This document shows positions 44,359-52,122 of a stretch of DNA of 64,000 nucleotides, piece after piece. The first letter of the stretch is position 1. Every line of letters begins with the position of its first letter. The position numbers and the translations under genes are program-made. This stretch comes from Lachnospiraceae bacterium AC2012 (GTDB lineage: Bacteria > Bacillota > Clostridia > Lachnospirales > Lachnospiraceae), in assembly GCA_000702525.1 (NCBI GenBank), contig JNIN01000002.1, positions 248,001 to 312,000 of the forward strand, in the 5' to 3' direction. Below the pieces are notes generated by a model. It was not told the origin of the DNA, did not search any database, and saw nothing but the letters and a program-made list of their open reading frames with translations.

Positions 44359-44425
44359 AAATGCCACCCTTACCGTGGTAGGTCTCCTGAATTCTGGGTA
44401 CCTATCACGATCAGGTGGCATTTTT
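44359..44425 (+). terminator. hairpin terminator
   Basis: AAAATGCCACC pairs with GGTGGCATTTTT across an internal structured loop; the T-run follows on the plus strand. It closes the CPBP gene. Confidence 0.75.
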
Positions 44426-44499
44426 ATTTTTACGTGATGCTTTTCGATGTAAATCTCGTTACATTCACGTCTTGCTATTCGATATGGTTCTCGCAGCTC

Positions 44500-44718
44500 T
44501 TACATGTTGCAGCGAGGGCGCTCTTCTTCTGGGAATTCGCTCACATAACTTGTTCTGTATTCCATGTTAATCTCTGCAATTTCTTTCTTACCATCAATAT
44601 AGTCTCGGAAATATTCCATCAGGTCAAATCCGGTATCTTCGCAGCCTCCGTTTTCTTCCCACTGCTTGATTAATGCAATTCTTTCCTGCATGGTTGTATC
44701 CTTAATTAAATTGCTCAT
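44500..44718 (-). CDS. small acidic protein of unknown function
   Basis: 72 residues, helical and acidic (MQERIALIKQWEENGGCEDT, YFRDYIDGKKEIAEINMEYR), with a final PRCNM. No family is recognised. A strong GGAGG eight bases before the ATG supports it being real. It lies 66 bp downstream of the threonine aldolase gene on the same strand and may be co-transcribed. Confidence 0.6.
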   Translation of the reverse strand: MSNLIKDTTMQERIALIKQWEENGGCEDTGFDLMEYFRDYIDGKKEIAEINMEYRTSYVSEFPEEERPRCNM

Positions 44719-44784
44719 GTATCATTTCCTCCATTTGCTATCACTTGCATCTTGCTAATCACTTGCTTCGTGGCGATATTCGTT

Positions 44785-45834
44785 TTACAATGCAAATTCA
44801 TGAATAATCTCAAGAAGCACATCCACATCTTCACGCGTTGTTGCCCAACTCGTACAATATCTCGCAACGATATATTCGTCATCATATCGTTCAAAGTTAC
44901 TGAATTCCACCTTCTTCGCCAAATCATCCACCTTGGATTTCTCCAAAAGGAAGAACACTTGATTTGTCGGTGAATCAAAGTAAAGTCGGTAACCATCCTG
45001 CTTCAATGCTTGCTTTATCTCATTTGCATAGTTTACAGCAGATTTTCCAATTGTCAAATACAAATCCTCTTTGAAAAGTTCGTCAAACTGAATTCCAAGT
45101 AGACGACCCTTTGCCAAAAGCGCTCCGTGCTGCTTGATAATCGTAAAGAAATGTGGAATCAATTCCGGATTTGGAACTACAACCGCTTCTCCAAGGAGCG
45201 CACCACACTTCGTACCACCGATATAGAAAACATCTGTAAGACGTGCCAAATCAGCAAGCGTCACATCATTTTCTGGGCTTGCAAGTGCATAAGCAAGTCT
45301 AGCACCATCCACATAAAGTGGCATCTTATATTCATGGCAAACGCGGGATAATGCTTCGAGTTCTGCCTTGGAATACAGCGTTCCATATTCTGTCGGCTGC
45401 GAGATATAAACCATACCTGGATTTACCATATGCGTATAGCTCGGATCCTCATAGAAGTCGCGTAAATATTTCTTGACGTCTTCTGCTTTGATCTTACCAA
45501 GTTCTGATTTCAGTGGAAGCACCTTATGCCCTGTAAATTCCACAGCACCCGCTTCATGAACTGCAATATGTCCAGAATCCGCAGCAATCACGCCCTGATA
45601 CAACTTCAAAACTGCATCAATTACTGTTGCATTTGTTTGCGTACCGCCCACCAGAAAATGGACGTCCGCCCCTGGACATTCACAGGCCTTACGAATACGT
45701 TCTCTTGCTGATTCCGATATTTCATCTTCCCCATACCCCACAGTATGACAAAGATTTGTCTCTACCATTCGATTTATAATATTTGGATGCGCCCCTTCTA
45801 AGTAATCAGACGCGAAAAACAGACGTTCCTTCAT
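44785..45834 (-). CDS. ltaE: low-specificity L-threonine aldolase (beta-eliminating lyase family)
   Basis: 349 residues of fold-type I PLP enzymes. It begins with FASDYLEGAHPNII, has the active-site blocks FLVGGTQTN, VYISQPTEYGTLY and YVDGARLAYAL, and the PLP lysine in FYIGGTKCGALLGEA. It splits L-threonine or L-allo-threonine to glycine and acetaldehyde. AGAGGT precedes the ATG. Its upstream region directly borders the noncoding array at 45912-46486. Confidence 0.9.
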   Translation of the reverse strand: MKERLFFASDYLEGAHPNIINRMVETNLCHTVGYGEDEISESARERIRKACECPGADVHFLVGGTQTNATVIDAVLKLYQGVIAADSGHIAVHEAGAVEFTGHKVLPLKSELGKIKAEDVKKYLRDFYEDPSYTHMVNPGMVYISQPTEYGTLYSKAELEALSRVCHEYKMPLYVDGARLAYALASPENDVTLADLARLTDVFYIGGTKCGALLGEAVVVPNPELIPHFFTIIKQHGALLAKGRLLGIQFDELFKEDLYLTIGKSAVNYANEIKQALKQDGYRLYFDSPTNQVFFLLEKSKVDDLAKKVEFSNFERYDDEYIVARYCTSWATTREDVDVLLEIIHEFAL

Positions 45835-45911
45835 AACCGTAACCTCTTTTCGATGTTTCTGTAATTGTCTAGTAAACGTGATATGACTAGACTACGGCTA
45901 TTCTACCATAG

Positions 45912-46486
45912 ATTTGGCTTGGTTAGTAGCTGGGGGGCTTGTAAATTACTATTTGGCGAAGTGATAAAGGATTCTCTGGAATTTACAGAATAAATGCTTG
46001 TTTTCATTCGTTGTTCCGTAAACGGATTGTTAAATATTTTTAACATCACCTCGTTTTACAGAACATTTTGCTTTTAATTCTAATTTTACCGTAACAAAAT
46101 TCCTCGATTTTTCCTCATTACAGAATATCAAATTTTATAGACATATTTTCTGTAATCACTCTTTTTAATAGTTTCTTTAATTACGGAAAAGTAGATATAA
46201 ATCAGATAATTTCTGTAAAGGACTATAAAACAATTTTTTAATCATAAAGGCTTTACGGTATAGAACAACTAAAGCAGGATTTTTACCGTAATTCGACTCA
46301 AATTACAAAATCCACTTACAGAAATAATCAGAAAACAAATATGTATTCTGTAAAACACGCAAAATCAGCCGAAGAACATGCAAAATCAATCACGTGCTAC
46401 TCGAACCAGCTCTATACTACACTGCCAAGTCAATCGCGCCCCCAAAAAGCAAGTAGCAGGCGCTACGCGCCTGCCACGAACCAGCA
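45912..46486. repeat. noncoding dyad-array element, copy 1
   Basis: An AT-rich noncoding stretch holds six head-to-head pairs of an 8-bp half-site. Half-site starts are 45983/46014, 46056/46086, 46118/46148, 46181/46211, 46253/46283 and 46316/46346. The left halves read TTACAGAA or TTACGGAA (TTACGGTA at 46253), the right halves TTCCGTAA or TTCTGTAA (TTACCGTAA at 46086 and 46283). Steps between starts are 30-33 or 42 bp. An 18-bp palindrome TGTTAAA-N4-TTTAACA sits at 46028-46045 and a GC-rich hairpin at 46456-46474. The same layout recurs at 55757-56272; 46084-46163 and 55922-56001 are identical. No open frame with a ribosome site is seen in it. Confidence 0.85.
46456..46474 (-). terminator. 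GC-rich hairpin after the sugar permease gene (array copy 1)
   Basis: GCAGGCGC-TAC-GCGCCTGC is an 8-bp stem. On the minus strand TACTTGCTTTTTGG follows, a late, imperfect T-run. It lies 28 bp beyond the stop codon of the 46502-47464 gene and can act as its terminator. It is conserved in copy 2. Confidence 0.6.
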
Positions 46487-46501
46487 AATCCTGCAAAACC
46501 T

Positions 46502-47464
46502 CTACTTGATAACCGACAGGGACTCTCTGTCCGCAAAAATAGCTACAAATACAAGGAAGACGATTCCTTCGATTAACTGGAGCATCTGCGTTGAGAAGCC
46601 CATCATGGTCAGGCCGCTGTTGAGAACGATGTAGAGGAGGGAACCTACAATAATGTTCTCAAAGCGGACTTTTGCACCGCCGGAAATCGGCATGCCACCA
46701 AGTACTAATGCAATCAGGATCTGTGTTTCCAGCTGATTTCCGCCGGAGGAGGTAACGGATCCGACCTTGATTACATTGATAAAAGCTGCAAAACCAGTGA
46801 TTGCACCAGAAAGCGTATAAACCCAGAATTTCATACGATCGGTGCGGATACCGGCAAACATCGCTGCCTTTTCTCCTGCACCGATGGCACGTAAATCTGT
46901 GCCAAATCTTGTATAACGAAAAGCTACAAAACCTACCACGAGAATGATCAATGTACAAGTAAGTTTCAATGCTGTAGTATCATAGAAAATCAATTTTGCA
47001 GAACCGGAAACCGGCGCATTCGTTGTTAAATACTTGATAAATCCACGAAACAGGAACATCGTACAGATTGTTACGATAAAGGACTTAATCTTACGATATA
47101 CGTAAAAATAAGCGTTGATCATACCAATCAGTGCACCTGCTGCAATGCCGCCCAAAATCGCAATCAAAATGTCATACTGGCTCAGATAACAAACTACGAT
47201 AGATGAAATACCAAGGATGGAACCCTGGGAGAAATCCAGTCCTCCCATTGTCATGATGAAGAACACACCCATCGATGCAATCATAATGACATACACCTGC
47301 GACAATACCAGTGACATATTCATTGTCATTCTGCCGCCCGTTAACGTATTAAAAAGTAGGAAAACCAGAACCAGGCCTACCACCGGTAGAATTGCCCTAA
47401 TCATGGACATCATATTCTCTTTTTTCATTCCGCTCTCAAGAGCCATTGCTTTTACTTTCTCCAT
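46502..47464 (-). CDS. sugar ABC transporter permease, RbsC-like (second)
   Basis: 320 residues with eight to ten membrane segments of the BPD_transp_2 (RbsC/XylH/MglC) family: GVFFIMTMGGLDFSQGSILG, FIVTICTMFLFRGF and ALVLGGMPISGGAKVRF. It forms the channel with the permease at 48995-49996. It is the last gene of the importer operon, 10 bp after the ATPase gene. Two different permeases are unusual for the homodimer-type RbsC, but known in some importers of this class. Confidence 0.9.
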   Translation of the reverse strand: MEKVKAMALESGMKKENMMSMIRAILPVVGLVLVFLLFNTLTGGRMTMNMSLVLSQVYVIMIASMGVFFIMTMGGLDFSQGSILGISSIVVCYLSQYDILIAILGGIAAGALIGMINAYFYVYRKIKSFIVTICTMFLFRGFIKYLTTNAPVSGSAKLIFYDTTALKLTCTLIILVVGFVAFRYTRFGTDLRAIGAGEKAAMFAGIRTDRMKFWVYTLSGAITGFAAFINVIKVGSVTSSGGNQLETQILIALVLGGMPISGGAKVRFENIIVGSLLYIVLNSGLTMMGFSTQMLQLIEGIVFLVFVAIFADRESLSVIK

Positions 47465-47474
47465 GACTAGCCTC

Positions 47475-48977
47475 CTATACCATCATCTCAATGAGGGAAT
47501 GCTCATTGACATCTTCGCTTCTGTTAATTTGTCCACTGATCTTGCCATCTTTCATAATAATGATTCGATCGCACATACCAATTAATTCCATCAATTCCTC
47601 AGAAATCATAATGATCGACTTACCGCTCTTTCGCATCTGGTCCATCAACTGATAGATATCCTGCTTCACCTTAATATCAATTCCACGCGTTGGCGAATCG
47701 AGTACAACAATATCTGAATCCTTGCCAATCCAGCGCGCAAGCACAACCTTTTGCTTATTACCACCGGAAAGTTCCGAAACAAACTGGTCTGTATTGACCA
47801 TCTTTACAGAGATATCCTTGGCAAATTTATTGGCAAACTGCTTGTTCTTCTTATCATTTTGAAGATGCAAACGGTTGCCAAGGGAATTTAAGGATGGCAG
47901 GCAAATGTTATCGCGGATACTCATATTCATAACCACGGATTCATTGTCACGATCCTTGGAAGTATAAGCAATACTGTGCTTAATTGCCGTTGGGATATCC
48001 TTAATCTCGGTACCATCTTCTAATACCACGGAACCTGTACGATCATAAGAAGCACCGAAGACCGCCTTGCCAATTTCGTGCATACCGGACTCGGAAAGTC
48101 CACCAAAGCCCAGGATTTCACCTTTATGTAAATCAAAATTAATATTTGCAATCGTGCCCGGAACTGTCACATCTTTTACGGACATCACAACCTCGTCCGA
48201 GATCTTCTCGCCGTAATCATTCCGATAATAAGCACCCGTCACCTCACGGCCAACCATCAAGGTCTTGAGCTGGTTTTCAACCACGCCGCGCGCGCTAATC
48301 GTATCGATGTACTGCCCATCTCGAAGAATCGTGATGTAATCCGACATCTCCAGAACTTCCTGCAAATCATGAGAGATGAAGATGACACTGCCGCCCTCTT
48401 CCCGAATGCGATACATATGCTTGTAAAGTTCCTCACGGCCTTCCTGCGAGAGCGCCGTCGTCGTTTCATCGATGACAACCACCTTTGGGTGGAAATACGT
48501 CGCCTTGATAATCTCCACAAGCTTTCGATCCTCAAAATTGTATTCATCCACCATCTTATTTGCTCTGATATTCGTAAAACCATACTGCTTCAGAAGCTCT
48601 GTCGCCTTGCGGTTCATCGCTGCCGTATTTTTAATTCCGGCCTTTACGAACATATCCTCATGACCAAGGAAAATATTCTCTGCAACCGTCAAACCGGATA
48701 GCGTACCAAGCTCCTGCACGATAATCGAAACGCCTTCATCATTGGCCTCTACCTGGTTCTTCGGGTGAATCGGTTTTCCATCCAGCACAAATTCTCCACT
48801 GTCAATCGAATAAATCCCCGTTAACATATTTGTAAGTGTGGACTTGCCGGAGCCATTCTCACCAATCAAAGCATGGATGGTTCCCTTCTTTACCTCAAAT
48901 GAAACATCATTGACCGCCTTAGTAATTCCAAAGGATTTGCAAAGATGCTTCACCTCTAATCTCACGTCATTACTCAT
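47475..48977 (-). CDS. sugar ABC transporter ATPase, RbsA/MglA type
   Basis: 500 residues with two ATPase domains. The first has Walker A GENGSGKST, Walker B VVVIDE and a switch His in FISHDLQEV. The second has a degenerate Walker A (GGLSESGMHEIGK) but a good signature LSGGNKQKV and Walker B IVVLDSPTRGID, as is normal in this family. It powers the importer formed by the flanking permeases. The start is set 17 bp after the first permease gene. Confidence 0.95.
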   Translation of the reverse strand: MSNDVRLEVKHLCKSFGITKAVNDVSFEVKKGTIHALIGENGSGKSTLTNMLTGIYSIDSGEFVLDGKPIHPKNQVEANDEGVSIIVQELGTLSGLTVAENIFLGHEDMFVKAGIKNTAAMNRKATELLKQYGFTNIRANKMVDEYNFEDRKLVEIIKATYFHPKVVVIDETTTALSQEGREELYKHMYRIREEGGSVIFISHDLQEVLEMSDYITILRDGQYIDTISARGVVENQLKTLMVGREVTGAYYRNDYGEKISDEVVMSVKDVTVPGTIANINFDLHKGEILGFGGLSESGMHEIGKAVFGASYDRTGSVVLEDGTEIKDIPTAIKHSIAYTSKDRDNESVVMNMSIRDNICLPSLNSLGNRLHLQNDKKNKQFANKFAKDISVKMVNTDQFVSELSGGNKQKVVLARWIGKDSDIVVLDSPTRGIDIKVKQDIYQLMDQMRKSGKSIIMISEELMELIGMCDRIIIMKDGKISGQINRSEDVNEHSLIEMMV

Positions 48978-48994
48978 TGCTGTATCCCCCTTCC

Positions 48995-49996
48995 TTACTT
49001 CACGATTTCGCCCTTATGAGCTTTCGTTGTAAGCGTAATAATAATCAATAGTGCCAAACCGGTGATGACGTCCTGAATGGCCGTTGGTGCGCCAAGCGCG
49101 ATAAATCCAAAGAAAATAATATTAATCACAAATTCACCGATAATAATGGCCGGAAGTGGCATGCCATATTTCTTAAACGCAACGCCAAAGAAGCAACCCA
49201 TCGTCGGCACGAAGTTACGGCTCATAGATGACATACCGGTTACCGCAACCATGGAAGAACCGTAGCTGATGGTCAGAATCGCCATAATGCCAAAGAACGC
49301 GCCGCTGATAATAAACGCGAGTACCTTGTATTTGTTGACCTTGATACCCATATTTTTCGCAACGAATTCATCCGAACCAATTGCATAAGTATAGGTACCG
49401 ATTTTTGTATAATTCAAAATCAGATAGGCGATGAGAAATGCTACGACTGCAAGGATAATATCCCCTGGCATCGTGCCAAACATACGCATATCCGCCGGCA
49501 GTGTCTGCTCAATTCCGCCCGCCATATAGTTGGCAATGGATTCGTAAATCAGCGCCAGACCTGTGGTAACAATCATCGAAGGAATTCTAAGTTTTACATA
49601 GAATGTACCATTTAGAAGTCCTACGATTGCACCGGTTACGATACATCCGATCACAAGTCCCGGATAGCCGAGCCCGTATTTCGTCGCAAGCACGCATCCC
49701 ACAATCGCGGAAAGCATGATATTTGCGCCGATGGAGAAATCGAACATACCCATAACCATTACGAAATAAAAACCGATTGCACCCGTTGCGGCGATGAGAC
49801 TCGCCTGGAAGTACTGAAGCATATTTGCAGGAGTACCGAAGTTCCCCGGTGTAATCAATTTGAAGATCAGCCAGGAAATGATTACTAACCCGACAAGAAT
49901 CAAGTAACCGCGCACCGTGCCTGACATTTTTTTCTTATTCTTATCTGTCTTTGCAAATTTCGCTTTTGCAGAAGAAGTCATTGTGGCATCCATCAT
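48995..49996 (-). CDS. sugar ABC transporter permease, RbsC-like (first)
   Basis: 333 residues of the BPD_transp_2 family: FYFVMVMGMFDFSIGANIML, PSMIVTTGLALIYES and FVPTMGCFFGVAFKKYGMPL. It lies directly after the binding-protein gene, with a hairpin between. GAGGT precedes two adjacent in-frame ATG codons; the first is used here. It pairs with the 46502-47464 permease. Confidence 0.9.
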   Translation of the reverse strand: MMDATMTSSAKAKFAKTDKNKKKMSGTVRGYLILVGLVIISWLIFKLITPGNFGTPANMLQYFQASLIAATGAIGFYFVMVMGMFDFSIGANIMLSAIVGCVLATKYGLGYPGLVIGCIVTGAIVGLLNGTFYVKLRIPSMIVTTGLALIYESIANYMAGGIEQTLPADMRMFGTMPGDIILAVVAFLIAYLILNYTKIGTYTYAIGSDEFVAKNMGIKVNKYKVLAFIISGAFFGIMAILTISYGSSMVAVTGMSSMSRNFVPTMGCFFGVAFKKYGMPLPAIIIGEFVINIIFFGFIALGAPTAIQDVITGLALLIIITLTTKAHKGEIVK

Positions 49997-50019
49997 TATT
50001 TACCTCATTTCTAGTACTA

Positions 50020-50042
50020 GAGCCGGCAATCACTGCCGGCTC
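50020..50042 (-). terminator. intercistronic hairpin (attenuator or mRNA stabiliser)
   Basis: GAGCCGGCA-ATCAC-TGCCGGCTC forms a 9-bp stem without T-run, between the binding-protein gene and the first permease. Such hairpins give higher expression of the binding protein than of the membrane parts. Confidence 0.65.
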
Positions 50043-50072
50043 CGTATCATTTCTTATAAAGAAACCTATAAT

Positions 50073-51218
50073 TTATTGTCCAGCTCTTGCTGCAGCATCT
50101 TCGATGGAGAGTTCACTTGCTTTTGTTGCAAGATCGTCGATGCTAAGTTTTGACATCTCAACCAGTTCATCATCTGTGTATGGAAGCTGGTCAACGAAAT
50201 ATTTCTCATAGTCCTTGTAATCTTCTGCAGAAGAAACATAGAGGTATGGGAAATTCATATCTACAAAGTTACCTTCAATATCTGTGTAATTGCCCTTGAT
50301 AGCGTTGTAAACCATCATGAAGGAGAACAATGGGTCACAATAATGGCCACCGGATTCACCGGCCATAGAGCCATTTTCCAGACGTTCTCCAAGGTCTGGC
50401 AGGAAATCTGTAGAAACAATATCGATCGAATCTGTCTTGCCAGCACGTTCTACTGCTGCGATTGCACCCTGCAGAGGATCACCGCCACCACCGGCTGGAA
50501 TCAAAGCATCGAGATTAGGATCTGCTGACATCAGCGCTTCTGCTGCTCTAGAACCACCTTCTGAAGATGTACCAGCGTACTGTGGTTCAGAAAGTGTTGC
50601 CTTGTCATCCGGATGTTCCTTATTCCAATCATCTACCGCCTTCTGGTAGCCTTCCCAACGACCGAGCCAAGTTGCATCACCCTGCTCCCAACCGATCAGA
50701 CCGATATCTCTATCGCCCTTCTCGAGAAGGATGTTCATCAGCTTCTCCCCGTTTTCCGGCTCATTTTCATGAACCGCACCGATATAATATGGAGAATCCA
50801 CTGCTGCCTGATAGATATCCGGGTTATCGTCTTCGCTGATAATACGGAAGAACTGTGACAGATATACTTTATTGTCATTACATGTTTTAATTGCGGAAGT
50901 CATCTCTGTGTCAGAAGAATTACAGATAATCACACCCTGACAACCTGCTGCGCAAAGCTGTTCTACAGATGCTGTAACCTTCTCGGATACATGTCCCTGG
51001 TCAACATACTGCACTTCAACATCGCCAAGTGCTGCTGCCGCTTCATCGATAATCGTCTTACACTGAGATCCCAAGACATCAGTAGAACTCCAGATGGAGA
51101 CACCAATTTTGATCTTGCCGTCGGAGGCTGCTGTACCACCGCCTGCGCTTCCGCAGCCAACAAGCAAGGAAAGTGACATTGCTCCACATAGGAACAAGCT
51201 TAAGATTCGTTTCTTCAT
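50073..51218 (-). CDS. sugar-binding lipoprotein of RbsABC-type importer (PBP1 family)
   Basis: 381 residues. A signal ends in S-L-L-V-G-C lipobox, then a type 1 periplasmic-binding-protein fold: KIGVSIWSSTDVLGSQCKTI, GVIICNSSDTEMTSAI, IGLIGWEQGDATWLGRWEGY and PNLDALIPAGGGGDPLQGAI. It should bind a monosaccharide outside the cell; which one is not clear, though the two-component system next door likely controls it. The ATG at 51218 with GGAG is used; the GTG at 51227 is an extension. Confidence 0.9.
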   Translation of the reverse strand: MKKRILSLFLCGAMSLSLLVGCGSAGGGTAASDGKIKIGVSIWSSTDVLGSQCKTIIDEAAAALGDVEVQYVDQGHVSEKVTASVEQLCAAGCQGVIICNSSDTEMTSAIKTCNDNKVYLSQFFRIISEDDNPDIYQAAVDSPYYIGAVHENEPENGEKLMNILLEKGDRDIGLIGWEQGDATWLGRWEGYQKAVDDWNKEHPDDKATLSEPQYAGTSSEGGSRAAEALMSADPNLDALIPAGGGGDPLQGAIAAVERAGKTDSIDIVSTDFLPDLGERLENGSMAGESGGHYCDPLFSFMMVYNAIKGNYTDIEGNFVDMNFPYLYVSSAEDYKDYEKYFVDQLPYTDDELVEMSKLSIDDLATKASELSIEDAAARAGQ

Positions 51219-51372
51219 AATACCCACTCCTTTTCATTTTCCTCAGTCAATCATTCTCTGAAACCCCCGAATCAATTGACTTCTCTTACGAACCATCTAC
51301 ATCATATCCCGCCCAAAAATGAAAAAGTATGGACTCATTTTTGAAATTTGGTAATTTCTTCAGGAGGGGCTC

Positions 51373-52122
51373 TCACCCCTCCAATTCTTTCCTGTATTTA
51401 CTAGGGCTGATACCCTCCACTTTCTTGAAAACTTTTGTGAAATAAAAGTAGTCCGGATAACCCGATTCCTCCGCCACCTCCTGCACCGAAGCATTCGGAT
51501 TCTGCAAAAGTTTCTTGGCATTCTGAATCCGAAGCGACGTCAGATAATCCGAAAATGTCATCTGCAGCCGATCCTTCAATTGCGCACTGAGGCTCGCCGG
51601 GCTCATTCCATACTTCTTTGCAAGGTCCGTCAGGGAAATATTCTCCTGGAAATGTTTCCGTATCTCGTCCACCACTTTATCGATATCCGTCGCACGCTCC
51701 GCCTGAAGACTCTTCGCCTCCTGCTCCCTCTCTTCGTCGCTCTCGTCCGGATGAATCTCCTCCTGGATCTTCACAATCACACTCCGAAGATCGTCCTGAT
51801 TAATTGGCTTTACCAGATATTCATACGCATGATTTCGGATGGCCTCTCTCGCATATTGGAAATCTTCATAGCCGGAAATGATGACGACCCTGCTATCCCC
51901 AGACAACTCACCAATGTCATGTAGCAGTTCCAGCCCATTCTTCCCCGGCATTCGAATATCTGTAAAAACGATATCGGGCTTCAGAGACGCGATTTCCTCC
52001 TTCGCGGTCAACCCGTTATTTGCCGTACCAACCACCTGCACCGGCAGGTTTAATTTCTCCAATTGTTTTTGTAACCCCAAAACAACCCAAACCTCATCAT
52101 CTGCGATATATGTTCGAATCAT
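51373..52122 (-). CDS. response regulator, YesN type (receiver plus AraC HTH)
   Basis: 249 residues. The receiver domain has the acidic pair D8-D9 and phospho-acceptor D55 in VFTDIRMPG, with Lys in EYLVKPINQDD. The C-terminal AraC-type double HTH (about 145-249) has ITS block DLAKKYGMSPASLSAQLKDR and the FYFTKVFKKVEGISPSKYRK end. It overlaps the kinase gene by 4 bp (ATGA). It likely activates the sugar importer operon that starts 155 bp downstream. Confidence 0.94.
   Translation of the reverse strand: MIRTYIADDEVWVVLGLQKQLEKLNLPVQVVGTANNGLTAKEEIASLKPDIVFTDIRMPGKNGLELLHDIGELSGDSRVVIISGYEDFQYAREAIRNHAYEYLVKPINQDDLRSVIVKIQEEIHPDESDEEREQEAKSLQAERATDIDKVVDEIRKHFQENISLTDLAKKYGMSPASLSAQLKDRLQMTFSDYLTSLRIQNAKKLLQNPNASVQEVAEESGYPDYFYFTKVFKKVEGISPSKYRKELEG

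Noticed and set aside
45983..46353. Possible CRISPR array, because of regular 62-73 bp periods
   Set aside because: The repeated unit is only 8 bp in alternating orientation, the sequence between is largely the same in the second copy, and no cas genes are near.
46341..46634. Plus-strand open frame of 97 codons over the array end
   Set aside because: It runs through the noncoding repeat and antisense into the permease gene, has no ribosome site and low-complexity composition.
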